A stretch of DNA of 64,000 bases from Paracoccaceae bacterium (GTDB taxonomy: Bacteria > Pseudomonadota > Alphaproteobacteria > Rhodobacterales > Rhodobacteraceae): assembly GCA_029862205.1 (NCBI GenBank), contig JAOTXT010000002.1, positions 52,953 to 116,952 on the forward strand. Direction: 5' to 3'. The position numbers and the translations under genes were made by a program. Shown one piece after another: positions 7,311 to 15,272 of this stretch; position 1 is the stretch's first letter; the number at the start of each line of letters is the position of its first letter. Under the pieces are notes generated by a model, which worked only from the letters and a program-made list of their open reading frames with translations, searched no databases and had not been told where the DNA came from.

Positions 7311-8126
7311 TCAGACCAGCGCGATCACTCGCGAGGGCCCGCCCGAACCGCCGCGCCATTTCGGTGCGCCGACGACGAGGGTCGCGCCCGAGGCTGGCAC
7401 CGCATCCAAGTTGGCCAGGTTTTCGATTCCCCACCGGTTGGTCGGCAGCCAGGCGTAGTGGGTCTTGAAATCGGCCGAGATCCCGTGATCGAGCGAGAGC
7501 GTATCCACCGCAAGGCCGACGGCCGACGTTGCCTCCATCAGCATCTGCGCCGCTTCCACATGGAAGCCGGGATAGTGCTGCTTGCCCTCCGCATCGACGC
7601 CGCGGAACTTGTCCGAGCTCACATGCTTGTCCCAACCGGAATTCATCGCGACGCAGCAATTCTCCGGGAAGTCGCCATTGGCGGATTGCCAGGCCGTCAG
7701 GTCATCGGGGGTCACCAGCGTGTCCGCATCCTCGGCGGCGCGCGCGCGGATGTCGATGCAGGCGAGCGGGACGACCAGGTTTTCGACCGGGATCTCGGCC
7801 ACACTCTGCCCATCGGCCGAGAAATGCAGCGGCGCGTCGATATGAGTGCCGGTATGCTCGTTCAGGGTCAGCTCGAACAGGTTGAAGCCGTTCTCGGCGA
7901 AATTGAATTTCTGGGTCAGCCCGATTCCGGGGGCGCCGAAATACGTTGGGAAGCCTTCATGCACCTCGTGGGTCATGTCGACCACGCTTGACGTAGCAGC
8001 CGCGGCCGGCGCAACCGGGGCCGCGGCCATTGTGGCGCCCACGGCCACGGCAGGAGCAGCGCGCAACAGATCGCGGCGGCTCAGCATTCGCTGTTTCACG
8101 CTTTCGATGACGCAATGATCGCACAT
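7311..8126 (-). CDS. Tat-exported cyclase family protein (kynurenine formamidase-like hydrolase)
   Basis: 271 residues from the ATG at 8126 with a GGGAGG ribosome site; the frame extends to a TTG at 8141 that overlaps the site. An unusual Cys-rich start MCDHC precedes a twin-arginine signal, SRRDLLRAAP (Arg17-Arg18), and an Ala-rich export segment to about residue 46. The mature part has the PF04199 signature HTGTHIDAPLHF (His91, His95, Asp97, His101), which binds zinc or manganese in formamidases and hydrolases of this fold. The enzyme is therefore predicted to act in the periplasm on an amide or cyclic ester. The neighbouring metal-linked DUF pair is on the same strand but 146 bp away. Substrate unknown. 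Confidence 0.88.
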   Translation of the reverse strand: MCDHCVIESVKQRMLSRRDLLRAAPAVAVGATMAAAPVAPAAAATSSVVDMTHEVHEGFPTYFGAPGIGLTQKFNFAENGFNLFELTLNEHTGTHIDAPLHFSADGQSVAEIPVENLVVPLACIDIRARAAEDADTLVTPDDLTAWQSANGDFPENCCVAMNSGWDKHVSSDKFRGVDAEGKQHYPGFHVEAAQMLMEATSAVGLAVDTLSLDHGISADFKTHYAWLPTNRWGIENLANLDAVPASGATLVVGAPKWRGGSGGPSRVIALV

Positions 8127-8224
8127 TGGGGCCTCCCTCAAGTCTTGCTTTCAAGGAATGGCGCCGCCCGGCGGCGCCGGTCGCCCTAATGCTAGGACGG
8201 TGGTCCGCTCAGGCCAAGCGTTCT

Positions 8225-8707
8225 CTAAACGTCGTCCAAGTCCCCATGAATCGCGACCATGTCTAGCGAGGCCTCTTGGGGCTTGATCGCGCGGAAGCTC
8301 TCCGAGACGCCGGCCTCGACCATCTCGCGTTGGACCACCAGCAGCGTGTTCGGATCGTGGTCCTCGCACATCTCGCGCATGAAGCGCAGTTCGTCCTCGG
8401 CGACGGGCCGGGCAGCGTCAAGATCGGGCGCGCCGAATACATCGACGAAATGCTGGGCCAGACGCTCGACCAGGGTGTCATACTCCGCCTGCTCGATCTG
8501 AGCTGTGGCTACGAATGTCGCGCGCCCAAAGCTTTCGAGGCCCAGCCAGCCGTTGGCGAAGGCCTGGCGCGGCTTGCCGGTCAGCATCTCGCCGGTCCAG
8601 TCCGAGAATTCGAAGGCGCCCGAAATCGCCCATTCGTCCGGTTCCGCCGGGTTCTCGAAGACCCGCTCGTCGGACTCGTCGAAGCGCAGTGTGCGGGCCA
8701 GCCTCAC
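8225..8707 (-). CDS. DUF6505-like protein of the formate dehydrogenase accessory operon
   Basis: 160 residues from a GTG at 8707 that overlaps the preceding gene's TGA (GTGA), indicating tight coupling. The sequence is acidic and soluble, with no signal and no obvious catalytic motif: MRLARTLRFDESDERVF at the start, then EWAISGAFEFSDW. I associate it with the DUF6505 family from memory. It is the last gene of a five-gene minus-strand set running from the ferredoxin at 12782 down to 8225, which is divergent to the formate dehydrogenase structural genes. The conserved company suggests a role in building or regulating that enzyme. No biochemical function can be given. Confidence 0.75.
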   Translation of the reverse strand: MRLARTLRFDESDERVFENPAEPDEWAISGAFEFSDWTGEMLTGKPRQAFANGWLGLESFGRATFVATAQIEQAEYDTLVERLAQHFVDVFGAPDLDAARPVAEDELRFMREMCEDHDPNTLLVVQREMVEAGVSESFRAIKPQEASLDMVAIHGDLDDV

Positions 8708-9417
8708 GCGGCGTCCTCCAGCATCGTGATCAGGGAGCGTATCCGGGTGCCTTCGTCGGTCTTGACCAGCATCCCGCCCAACTCGTCGAGCCCCATGAAG
8801 ATGCCGCTCCCATCGGGCAGGGGTTCTCCCATCTCCCAGGCTCGCTCGCGCCAGGCGGCGTGCAGTGGCTCGAACCCGTCGTCAAGCCAGCGGTTGATCC
8901 AGACCAGCGTGTGCCGTGACCAGCTTTCGAGCAGTTTCATCGGCGTGACTTCAAGGCAGCCCTCTTCCACCAGGCTCGTCTGATCCGGCCGCTGCCCTGG
9001 CTCGAGCTCCGAGGGCGGCAGATAAGGCATTTCGATTCCCACAACCAGCCAATCCGGCTCGGTTTCCGGGTCGGGGATCGAGGCGGCCATGCGCAGCCGC
9101 CCGCAATCAGCACCGTTAACCTTGAACCCGCACGGCCAGACGTAATGTAGGGCAACCTCCGGCGGGGCCAGCGCCCCCAGAGCGTCGCCCAGCCCATGCG
9201 CCACCGCGAAGGTGATGCCGATCGCTTTGGCCAGCGGCGCCTCGGGCGCCAGGACCAGTGCGGCGCGCATTGCCGTCTCATCGCGCGCCCAGCAGATCAG
9301 CCCGGGCTCGGTGCCTAGCGCCGCCGCTGCGATAGCCTTGGCAAAGGGATCCATGCCGGGCGCGGTTTCCTCGCCGCGTAGAAGCGGCGGGAAGCTGGGG
9401 GCGTCGTCGATCTCCAT
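8704..9417 (-). CDS. Biotin/lipoate protein ligase-like protein with DUF4444-type C-terminus
   Basis: 237 residues. The N-terminal two thirds resembles the catalytic fold of BPL/LplA/LipB acyl-carrier ligases (PSFPPLLRGEETAPGMDPFAKA, then LAKAIGITFAVAHGLGDAL and the VALHYVWPCGFKVNGADCGRL stretch, where a KVNG-like motif matches the ligase loop). The C-terminal 60 residues (GEPLPDGSGIFMGLDELGGMLVKT) resemble the DUF4444 tail. No biotin or lipoate enzyme gene lies nearby. It is instead sandwiched between the Mrp-type ATPase (4-bp gap) and the DUF6505-like gene (overlap). A ligase-like maturation factor for formate dehydrogenase, or a degenerate binding protein, is inferred; substrate unknown. 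Confidence 0.78.
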   Translation of the reverse strand: MEIDDAPSFPPLLRGEETAPGMDPFAKAIAAAALGTEPGLICWARDETAMRAALVLAPEAPLAKAIGITFAVAHGLGDALGALAPPEVALHYVWPCGFKVNGADCGRLRMAASIPDPETEPDWLVVGIEMPYLPPSELEPGQRPDQTSLVEEGCLEVTPMKLLESWSRHTLVWINRWLDDGFEPLHAAWRERAWEMGEPLPDGSGIFMGLDELGGMLVKTDEGTRIRSLITMLEDAA

Positions 9418-9421
9418 GGGT

Positions 9422-10516
9422 TTACTCGAAGGCCGGGCCGTCGGTCAGACGCTCGGCGATATCCATGAACGCACGGGCCTGCGGCAGATGTGGCTTGGCC
9501 GCGACGATCGGCGCGCCGCTGTCCCCCGCGACCCGAATGTCGATGTCCAACGGCACCTCGCCTAGGAACGGGATGCCCAGCCTCTCGGCTTCGGCTTTGG
9601 CGCCCCCATGTCCGAAAATATGCGCCTCGTGACCGCAATTCGGGCAGATATAAGTCGACATGTTCTCAATCAGACCGAGCACCGGTGTCTCGGTTTTCTT
9701 GAACATATCCAGCGCCTTGCGCGCGTCGAGCAAAGCGATGTCCTGGGGTGTCGAGACAATAACGGCGCCGGTCACCTCGGCCTTCTGGCTGAGTGTCAGT
9801 TGCACGTCGCCGGTGCCGGGCGGCAGATCGACCAGCAGCACGTCCAGCCGCCCCCACTGCACCTGTCCCAGGAACTGTTGCAGCGCGCCCATAAGCATCG
9901 GACCGCGCCAGACGACCGCCTCGCCCTCGGGCACCATGAAGCCGATCGACATGGCCGTGACCCCGTGATTGCGCAGCGGCAGGATGATCTTGCCGTCGGG
10001 CGAGGAGGGCCGGCCCGAGATGCCCAGCATCCGGGGCTGCGACGGGCCATAGACGTCCGCATCGAGCAAGCCGACCCGCAGCCCTTGCGCGGTCAGCGCG
10101 ACCGCAAGATTGGCGGTCACAGTGGACTTGCCAACCCCGCCCTTGCCCGATGCGATGGCTATTACGTGATCGACGCCCGGGATCTTCTTGTTGGCAGGCT
10201 CGGCGGGAGGGCGCCTGCCTACATTGAGCTCTGGCGGCGGACCTTTTGGTGCCGGCGCCGTTGGCGTGTCGGAATGGGCGGTCAGGATCGCCGAGACCTT
10301 GCCGACGCCCGGCAGCTTTTCGACCGCCGCCTGAGCGGCCGCCCGGACCGGTTCCATCGCCGCGCCCTTGGCCGGATCAACCTCGATCACGAAGCTGACA
10401 TCGCCATCGGCGACCGAGATCGCCTTGGCCATACCGGCCGCGATCAGGTCCTTGCCCTGTCCCGGATCGACGATCTTCTCCAGCGTCGCGACGACATCCT
10501 CGGTGGTGACGCTCAT
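9422..10516 (-). CDS. apbC: Mrp/NBP35-type iron-sulfur carrier ATPase
   Basis: 364 residues. An N-terminal MIP18/DUF59-like domain (about 1-80) is joined by a Pro-rich linker to a P-loop ATPase. The deviant Walker A motif SGKGGVGKS is at 123-131, LLDADVYGPSQP at 149-161, and the Walker B region VLLVDLPPGTGD at 227-237. The family's cluster-binding pair C291-x2-C294 lies in CPNCGHEAH. Such dimers carry a transient 4Fe-4S cluster and hand it to apo-proteins in the cytosol. It overlaps DUF6494 (ATGA) and lies within a set headed by a four-cluster ferredoxin next to formate dehydrogenase genes. Dedicated cluster loading of that multi-cluster enzyme is therefore a reasonable inference. Confidence 0.95.
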   Translation of the reverse strand: MSVTTEDVVATLEKIVDPGQGKDLIAAGMAKAISVADGDVSFVIEVDPAKGAAMEPVRAAAQAAVEKLPGVGKVSAILTAHSDTPTAPAPKGPPPELNVGRRPPAEPANKKIPGVDHVIAIASGKGGVGKSTVTANLAVALTAQGLRVGLLDADVYGPSQPRMLGISGRPSSPDGKIILPLRNHGVTAMSIGFMVPEGEAVVWRGPMLMGALQQFLGQVQWGRLDVLLVDLPPGTGDVQLTLSQKAEVTGAVIVSTPQDIALLDARKALDMFKKTETPVLGLIENMSTYICPNCGHEAHIFGHGGAKAEAERLGIPFLGEVPLDIDIRVAGDSGAPIVAAKPHLPQARAFMDIAERLTDGPAFE

Positions 10517-10710
10517 TCAGCGCCTCCAGTTGCGATCTCGCCCTCGATCACGTGTTCCATGTCGAGTTCCGGAATGGTGACGACAGCGCGCACCTTGACC
10601 GGGCCGGCGGGGTTAGCCGCTCGGATCGCCTGTTCGATCTGCTGCTGCGAGGTCACACCGACCTGCTTCAGAAACTTGCGCATCGACATGTTGAAAGCGT
10701 CTTCGTTCAT
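10513..10710 (-). CDS. DUF6494 small protein
   Basis: 65 residues from the ATG at 10710; another ATG lies at 10719 but the AAGGA ribosome site abuts it, so the second is better spaced. The sequence MNEDAFNMSMRKFLKQVGVTSQ is the family hallmark. It is followed by a beta-strand half (VKVRAVVTIPELDMEHVIEGEI). It is a small soluble protein without cysteines and without a signal. It is coupled by overlap to the Mrp-type ATPase and follows the ferredoxin gene by 65 bp. The family is repeatedly seen in formate dehydrogenase loci of alpha- and betaproteobacteria (recollection, not searched). Function unknown. Confidence 0.85.
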   Translation of the reverse strand: MNEDAFNMSMRKFLKQVGVTSQQQIEQAIRAANPAGPVKVRAVVTIPELDMEHVIEGEIATGGAE

Positions 10711-10775
10711 TGGGCTCATTTCCTTCGTGTCGCCGACCGGATGTGCGGCGCGGCTAGATGCTTGTCAAGGTAGGG

Positions 10776-12782
10776 TCAGTCGCCCTTCTCGTCCTTCTCG
10801 CGGTCTGCCAGGTAATCCTCGGTCGTGCGCACCTTTGGCCGTTCACCCATAAACATGGGCGCGGAGTCTGAATGGTATTGCGCGCGGATCCGGCAATCGT
10901 CGCACATCTGGATCAGGCGGAAATTGTCCGAACCGGTGAAAAGCTCGTGCTTGTCCTTCAGCTTTTCAGTGATCCGATCGATCGTTGATTTGACCCCGAA
11001 CAGCGCCCCGCACTCGATGCAGGCGAAAGGCTCCTCCTCGTTCAGCACTTGACCCGACAGCACCGCGTCAGAGAGGTCAAGCTGCGGCACCAGCGTGATC
11101 GCGTTCTCCGGGCAGGTATCGGCGCAGATACCGCATTGGAGGCACGCCTCCTCGCGGAAGCTGAGTTCCGGACGGTCCGGGTTGTCCAGCAACGCGCCTG
11201 GGGGGCAGAGCCCAGCACAGGCCAGGCACATCGTGCAGGTATCGGTGTTCACAACGACCGCGCCGTAGGGTGCGCCGGCGGGCAGGGCGATCGGGTCGTC
11301 CGGCCGATTTTCTCCCGCCAGCGCCCGGGCCGACAGGCGCACCGCGTCGCGGCGCCCGCCCAAGGGCAGGATCGGCTCGACCGCCAGCGCATCTGGCGCC
11401 TTGGCATATAGCAGCTCGCTGAGCGCGTCCGGGTCGTCCGGGTCGATGAGGCGAAGCCGTTCACCCTCGGTGTCCGTGCCACCCAAAATTGCCTCGGCCA
11501 ACTCAATCTGCGGCTCGATCGCCGAGCGCTCGGTGCGCGGGCCGGCCAGGATATCGACCGCCGAAAACCCGAGCGCCAGCGCGGTTACCAGTTCCGCGTG
11601 CCCAAAGGTTGTCACAGAGGGGATCTCGAGCGGGATCACGTCGCCAGGCAGGCCGCGTCCGTGCCGTGCCGCCAGCCGGATCATCTCGGCCCCGTGCTCG
11701 CCGTCATGGACCAACAGGCGTGGCGCGCCGCCGCCGGCCTTAGCAAAAGCCTCGGCCATAACGCGCATGCGCCGGAAGAGATGCGCCACCGGCGGATCGT
11801 CCGATGACGCGGCGCCCGAAGGACAGACCGCGTGGCAGGCCCCGCAACCCGCGCAGATATTCGGGTCGATCCGGACCGTGTCTCCGTCGGGCGTGATCGC
11901 GCCCGTGGGGCAGACATCAAGGCACCGGTTGCAGCCCTGGCGGCTGGCGCGGCTATGGGCGCAGAGGCTCTCGTCGAAACGGATGTGTAGGGGCTTCTCG
12001 AAGGTGCCGACCAGTTGTGCCGCATCAAACAGAGCCCGCTCCACCGCCAACGGATCGCCCGGATCGGCCCGCAGATAGCCGTCGCGCTTGTGATGCGCCG
12101 GGAAGAGCGGCTGGCCGCCGGAGAGATCGACGATGATGTCGCAATCGGATTTTGCCCCATCCTGTCGATCGGAGAAGTCTCGCGATCCACGGCCCGCGGG
12201 CGCGAGCTCGGCAAATCCGTCGATCTGAAGCGCGAATTTGCCGAGCGCGCCGGTCGCCTGGGTGATCCGGCCGGTTACGACGTCCATATCCGCATCCGTG
12301 CCCGCGTCGATCTGATCGAGGTCGGTCACCATACAGGTGACCGACAGGGCAGGCGCCAGCCGCGCGGCGGCGGCCAGCGCCAACTCGCCCGCGCCATAGA
12401 CCAGGCAAAGTCCCTCGGATTCCACGTCCATCATCGGCACCGGGGCCGGACCGACCCGAGCATCGGCGATCAGCGCGGCCATCTTCGGGCTCGCGTCATC
12501 GTCAGACCATCCGGCCCGGTCTCGGATATCGACGCAGGTCAACCGGTCGGCGGCTCCCAGCTCCTCGGCCAGGTCCAGAAAGGCCGGCGCCTCCTGCCCG
12601 CAGGCGATGATCACCTCACCGTCGCCTTGCAGTGCGCTGACCGCGACCGCCGCCTGGGTCCGGCAGAGATGGGAATGCACCTGATCGCACGCCAGCCCGC
12701 AGCCCTTGGCAATTGCCTCCGCATCCGGGCGCATCGTCCCGGTGCAGTCGCACAGCAGAAGGCGTGGGGCGGTCTCGGCCAT
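10776..12782 (-). CDS. Multi-cluster 4Fe-4S protein of the formate dehydrogenase locus
   Basis: 668 residues from the ATG at 12782 (GGGGAG upstream); the frame runs on to 13175 but that extension overlaps the divergent DUF3305 gene. It has four ferredoxin-type CxxCxxCxxxC motifs: C274/284/287/291 (first spacing lengthened), C310/313/316/320, C516/519/522/526 and C547/550/553/557. Further CxxC pairs occur near the C-terminus (FACIEC, MCDDC), possibly a zinc or rubredoxin-like knot. The N-terminal third has scattered cysteines (C11, C13, C28, C32, C40) and no assigned fold; the region 350-480 resembles no fold I can name. Soluble, no signal. It heads the accessory operon and could relay electrons or clusters during maturation of formate dehydrogenase. 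Confidence 0.88.
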   Translation of the reverse strand: MAETAPRLLLCDCTGTMRPDAEAIAKGCGLACDQVHSHLCRTQAAVAVSALQGDGEVIIACGQEAPAFLDLAEELGAADRLTCVDIRDRAGWSDDDASPKMAALIADARVGPAPVPMMDVESEGLCLVYGAGELALAAAARLAPALSVTCMVTDLDQIDAGTDADMDVVTGRITQATGALGKFALQIDGFAELAPAGRGSRDFSDRQDGAKSDCDIIVDLSGGQPLFPAHHKRDGYLRADPGDPLAVERALFDAAQLVGTFEKPLHIRFDESLCAHSRASRQGCNRCLDVCPTGAITPDGDTVRIDPNICAGCGACHAVCPSGAASSDDPPVAHLFRRMRVMAEAFAKAGGGAPRLLVHDGEHGAEMIRLAARHGRGLPGDVIPLEIPSVTTFGHAELVTALALGFSAVDILAGPRTERSAIEPQIELAEAILGGTDTEGERLRLIDPDDPDALSELLYAKAPDALAVEPILPLGGRRDAVRLSARALAGENRPDDPIALPAGAPYGAVVVNTDTCTMCLACAGLCPPGALLDNPDRPELSFREEACLQCGICADTCPENAITLVPQLDLSDAVLSGQVLNEEEPFACIECGALFGVKSTIDRITEKLKDKHELFTGSDNFRLIQMCDDCRIRAQYHSDSAPMFMGERPKVRTTEDYLADREKDEKGD

Positions 12783-12983
12783 GGTGTCTCCCCGGAAAGA
12801 TCGTTGGACGGGCGTCTCGCATGCGCCGCTTGCGGCGAACCTATTGTTTTCTGGAGCCGGGGCAAGCCATTCCGCTGCCCATCCCGGCTGGCGGTAAATC
12901 CCCAGCGCCGCGAGGCAGTAAACTTGGCAAACCGCCCGCAAGCGGCAAGAATACCTTCGGAACCTGCGTTGGGGAGAGACCGC

Positions 12984-13565
12984 TTGTCCGAGAGAACCGC
13001 AACCCTGCCGGTCGGCGTCGTTCTGCGCAAGCAGCCCGGGGTCACCCGCTGGGCCAAGTGGGTCTGGCGGGTCGTGGGGGTGTTGCCCGGCGCTGGCCCC
13101 GCCGAGTGGCGCGAGATGCGCCGCGAAGGCGAGGCGGTCGAGTACCATGCGGCGACCTGTGAGCTGGAAGTCCACCGGGCCGAGACGGAGGCCTATCTGG
13201 TGGCGCTCTCCAACGACCCGCCTTCATGCTACGTCGTTCTGCGCGAGAACGAAGACCCGGACGCCAAGCACGAGGTCGAGGTCTTCCTGGTCACCGCCAA
13301 TGCCTATGAGGCGCAGGATTACTTGGACAGCGGCGAGGAGATCGTTGAGGCGGTGCCGATGCCGCCCACCCTGATCGGTTGGCTCAGCGATTTCGTCGCC
13401 CGCCATCACAAGGAAGAAGAGTTCTATAAGCGCAAGCGCGACAAGGTGAAAACCGATCGGATAGATGACGGCAAGGGTGACGCCCGCATCCGCCAAACCG
13501 CGGATGTCTACCGCAGCCCCGCTGGCATGCGCGTGGGAGCGAAAAAGCCGGAGAAGCTCCATTGA
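12984..13565 (+). CDS. DUF3305 domain protein
   Basis: 193 residues from a TTG at 12984, chosen because GGGGAGAG lies just before it and the sequence then matches the family start (ATLPVGVVLRKQPGVTRWAKWVWR). A longer open frame to 12015 is antisense to the ferredoxin gene. The protein is soluble, with a central beta-rich part containing YVVLRENEDP and a charged C-terminal tail (EEFYKRKRDKVKTDR). DUF3305 and DUF3306 proteins almost always occur together beside formate dehydrogenase genes; their function is not known. The gene overlaps DUF3306 by four bases and is divergent from the ferredoxin gene across a 201-bp gap that presumably holds both promoters. Confidence 0.9.
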   Translation: MSERTATLPVGVVLRKQPGVTRWAKWVWRVVGVLPGAGPAEWREMRREGEAVEYHAATCELEVHRAETEAYLVALSNDPPSCYVVLRENEDPDAKHEVEVFLVTANAYEAQDYLDSGEEIVEAVPMPPTLIGWLSDFVARHHKEEEFYKRKRDKVKTDRIDDGKGDARIRQTADVYRSPAGMRVGAKKPEKLH

Positions 13566-14203
13566 GCACCAAGGATCCTGAGCCCGGCTTCGCCAGCCGC
13601 TGGTCCCGGCTGAAACAGGAAGCGCGCGAAGAAGAGCCTGGGGAAACGCCGCCCGCCGAGGCGGACGCACCCGCGCCGCAGGAAGACGCGCGAACCGATG
13701 CAGAGGTTCTGGAGGAGTTGGGCCTGCCGGACCCGGACAGTCTGAAACCCGGGGACGACATAAGGGGGTTCATGGCCAAGGCGGTGCCTGCGCGCCTCCG
13801 CAACCGGGCGCTTCGCAAGCTGTGGATTTCAAACCCGGTGCTGGCGAACCTGGACGAACTTGTGGACTACGGCGAGGACTATACGGACGCCGCCACCGTG
13901 CTCGAAAATCTGCAAACCGCTTATCAGGTGGGCAAGGGATGGGCCGACAAGTTCGTCGAGACGCCGAAATCCCCGGCCCATGCCGAGTCCACCGAGCCCG
14001 AGGCGTCTGCCGAACCCGCAAGTGACGAACAAGTTGCCTCAGGTGAAGATGCCCCTGAAACGGCCGCGCCCGACGACGAAGCATCCGGCGCGCAAGGAAG
14101 ACGAGTGGAAGCCGGATCAGATGTGGCGCCGCCGGTCATTGCTGCCGACGCGCCACCGCTGATTCCAAGAAAGCGCATGCGTTTCCGCATAGCGGAAGAT
14201 TAA
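13562..14203 (+). CDS. DUF3306 domain protein
   Basis: 213 residues starting at a TTG whose bases overlap the TGA of DUF3305, so expression is coupled. Residues about 50-120 hold the conserved core (LPDPDSLKPGDDIRGFM, then VPARLRNRALRKLWISNP and LVDYGEDYTD). The flanks are low-complexity, rich in Glu, Ala, Pro and Ser, and look disordered. The C-terminus ends in a basic cluster, PRKRMRFR. No cysteines and no membrane segment. It probably works with DUF3305 in formate dehydrogenase assembly, given the invariable pairing and the TorD gene that follows, but no reaction can be assigned. Confidence 0.9.
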   Translation: MSTKDPEPGFASRWSRLKQEAREEEPGETPPAEADAPAPQEDARTDAEVLEELGLPDPDSLKPGDDIRGFMAKAVPARLRNRALRKLWISNPVLANLDELVDYGEDYTDAATVLENLQTAYQVGKGWADKFVETPKSPAHAESTEPEASAEPASDEQVASGEDAPETAAPDDEASGAQGRRVEAGSDVAPPVIAADAPPLIPRKRMRFRIAED

Positions 14204-14324
14204 ACGTTTTAGGGCGTAATCTCGGGCTCGATTGGTCATCTGAATTGACCTGACGTAAATTGCTGATAGCGTGGACCTCAAGGCTAAGAATGATCGGGTA
14301 GAACCGGTCACGAGGGGAGGGCGC

Positions 14325-14939
14325 ATGACGCTCGCTGACATGGCGCAGGACGCGACCGTCGCGGAGGAAGATGTCCTTCGCGCGAACCTCTACGATCTGC
14401 TCTCCGCCCTGTTGGCCAATCCGCCTCAACGGGTTTTGATCGACCGTGTCGCCGATTTGGAAGGCGATGACGGCGATCTGGGCCGCGCGGTCAAGGCGCT
14501 GGCGCGGGTCGCCCGGGCCACGACCGAGCAGGCGGCCGAGCGCGAATTCTCGCGTCTCTTTATCGGCGTCGCCCGGGGCGAACTGCTGCCTTACGCCAGC
14601 TACTACATGACCGGTTTCCTCAATGAAAAGCCGCTGGCGCTTCTGCGCAACGACATGACGCGCCTGGGGATCGAGCGGGCGCCGAATGTGTTCGAGCCGG
14701 AGGACAACATCGCCTCGCTCTGTGAGATGATGGCGGGGCTGATCCTCGGCCGGTTTGCCGAGGCGCCGGTCGGGCTCTCGGCCCAAAAGGATTTCTTCTC
14801 GGCCCATATCGCCCCCTGGGCGGGGCATTTCTTCGCCGATCTGGAAGCGGCGAAGGGATCGGTGTTTTACGCGCCTGTCGGCGCGATCGGCCGCGCGTTC
14901 ATCGAGATCGAGCGCGAGGCATTTCGGATGGGGGCGTGA
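14325..14939 (+). CDS. TorD/DmsD-family chaperone for the molybdoenzyme
   Basis: 204 residues from the ATG at 14325 behind GAGGGGAGG; a GTG at 14271 in frame lacks such a site. It is all-helical, with the family features LRANLYDLLSALLANPP near the start, EREFSRLFIGVARGELLPYASYY (about 75-100, the conserved F-x-x-LF and P-Y-x-S-x-Y region) and FEPEDNIASLCEMMAGLI (about 130-150, the E-P-x-D-H/N-I motif). Such chaperones bind the Tat signal and cofactor-free form of molybdopterin enzymes in the cytosol and delay export until the cofactor is inserted. It lies directly before the Tat-tail peptide and formate dehydrogenase alpha genes, which names its likely client. Confidence 0.93.
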   Translation: MTLADMAQDATVAEEDVLRANLYDLLSALLANPPQRVLIDRVADLEGDDGDLGRAVKALARVARATTEQAAEREFSRLFIGVARGELLPYASYYMTGFLNEKPLALLRNDMTRLGIERAPNVFEPEDNIASLCEMMAGLILGRFAEAPVGLSAQKDFFSAHIAPWAGHFFADLEAAKGSVFYAPVGAIGRAFIEIEREAFRMGA

Positions 14940-14989
14940 GCCCTCTGGTGCAGCGGGCCGCGGGATCGGCCCCAAATTGGAGAAAGAGA

Positions 14990-15175
14990 ATGAGCGACGA
15001 AAAGGCTGCCAACAGCCGGCGCGATTTTCTCAAACTCGCCACTGTTGCCGCACCGGCCGCTGCCGCGGCCGCGGTGACAGGCTCTGGCACGGCGGAAGCC
15101 GCGGCCGAGACGAGCGGGAGCGGATATCGCAAGACCGAGCACGTCGAGAAGTATCTCGAAAGCGCGCGGTTTTGA
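14990..15175 (+). CDS. Formate dehydrogenase region Tat-signal small protein
   Basis: 61 residues from the ATG at 14990 with GGAGAAAGAG upstream. Nearly the whole chain is a twin-arginine signal (NSRRDFLKLATVAAPAAAAAAV), followed by a short tail YRKTEHVEKYLESARF. This matches the small Tat-target protein regularly found just before formate dehydrogenase alpha. After export only about 25 to 30 residues would remain, so a structural or assembly role in the periplasm is more likely than catalysis. Spacing is 50 bp after TorD and 97 bp before fdhA, consistent with one transcript. Confidence 0.92.
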   Translation: MSDEKAANSRRDFLKLATVAAPAAAAAAVTGSGTAEAAAETSGSGYRKTEHVEKYLESARF

Positions 15176-15272
15176 TCAGTTTTTGATCCGGACCTGATGG
15201 CACCGATGGGTGACGGTTGCGAATGGCCCTGACCCCATTGCCAAGAATAAAGAAACCCTACGGGAGATTCAG

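Noticed and set aside
12015..12983. Extended upstream frame of DUF3305
   Set aside because: It is antisense to the multi-cluster ferredoxin gene; the domain begins after the TTG at 12984.
12783..13175. N-terminal extension of the ferredoxin frame
   Set aside because: It overlaps the divergent DUF3305 gene, and the ATG at 12782 has a good ribosome site and matches the family start.
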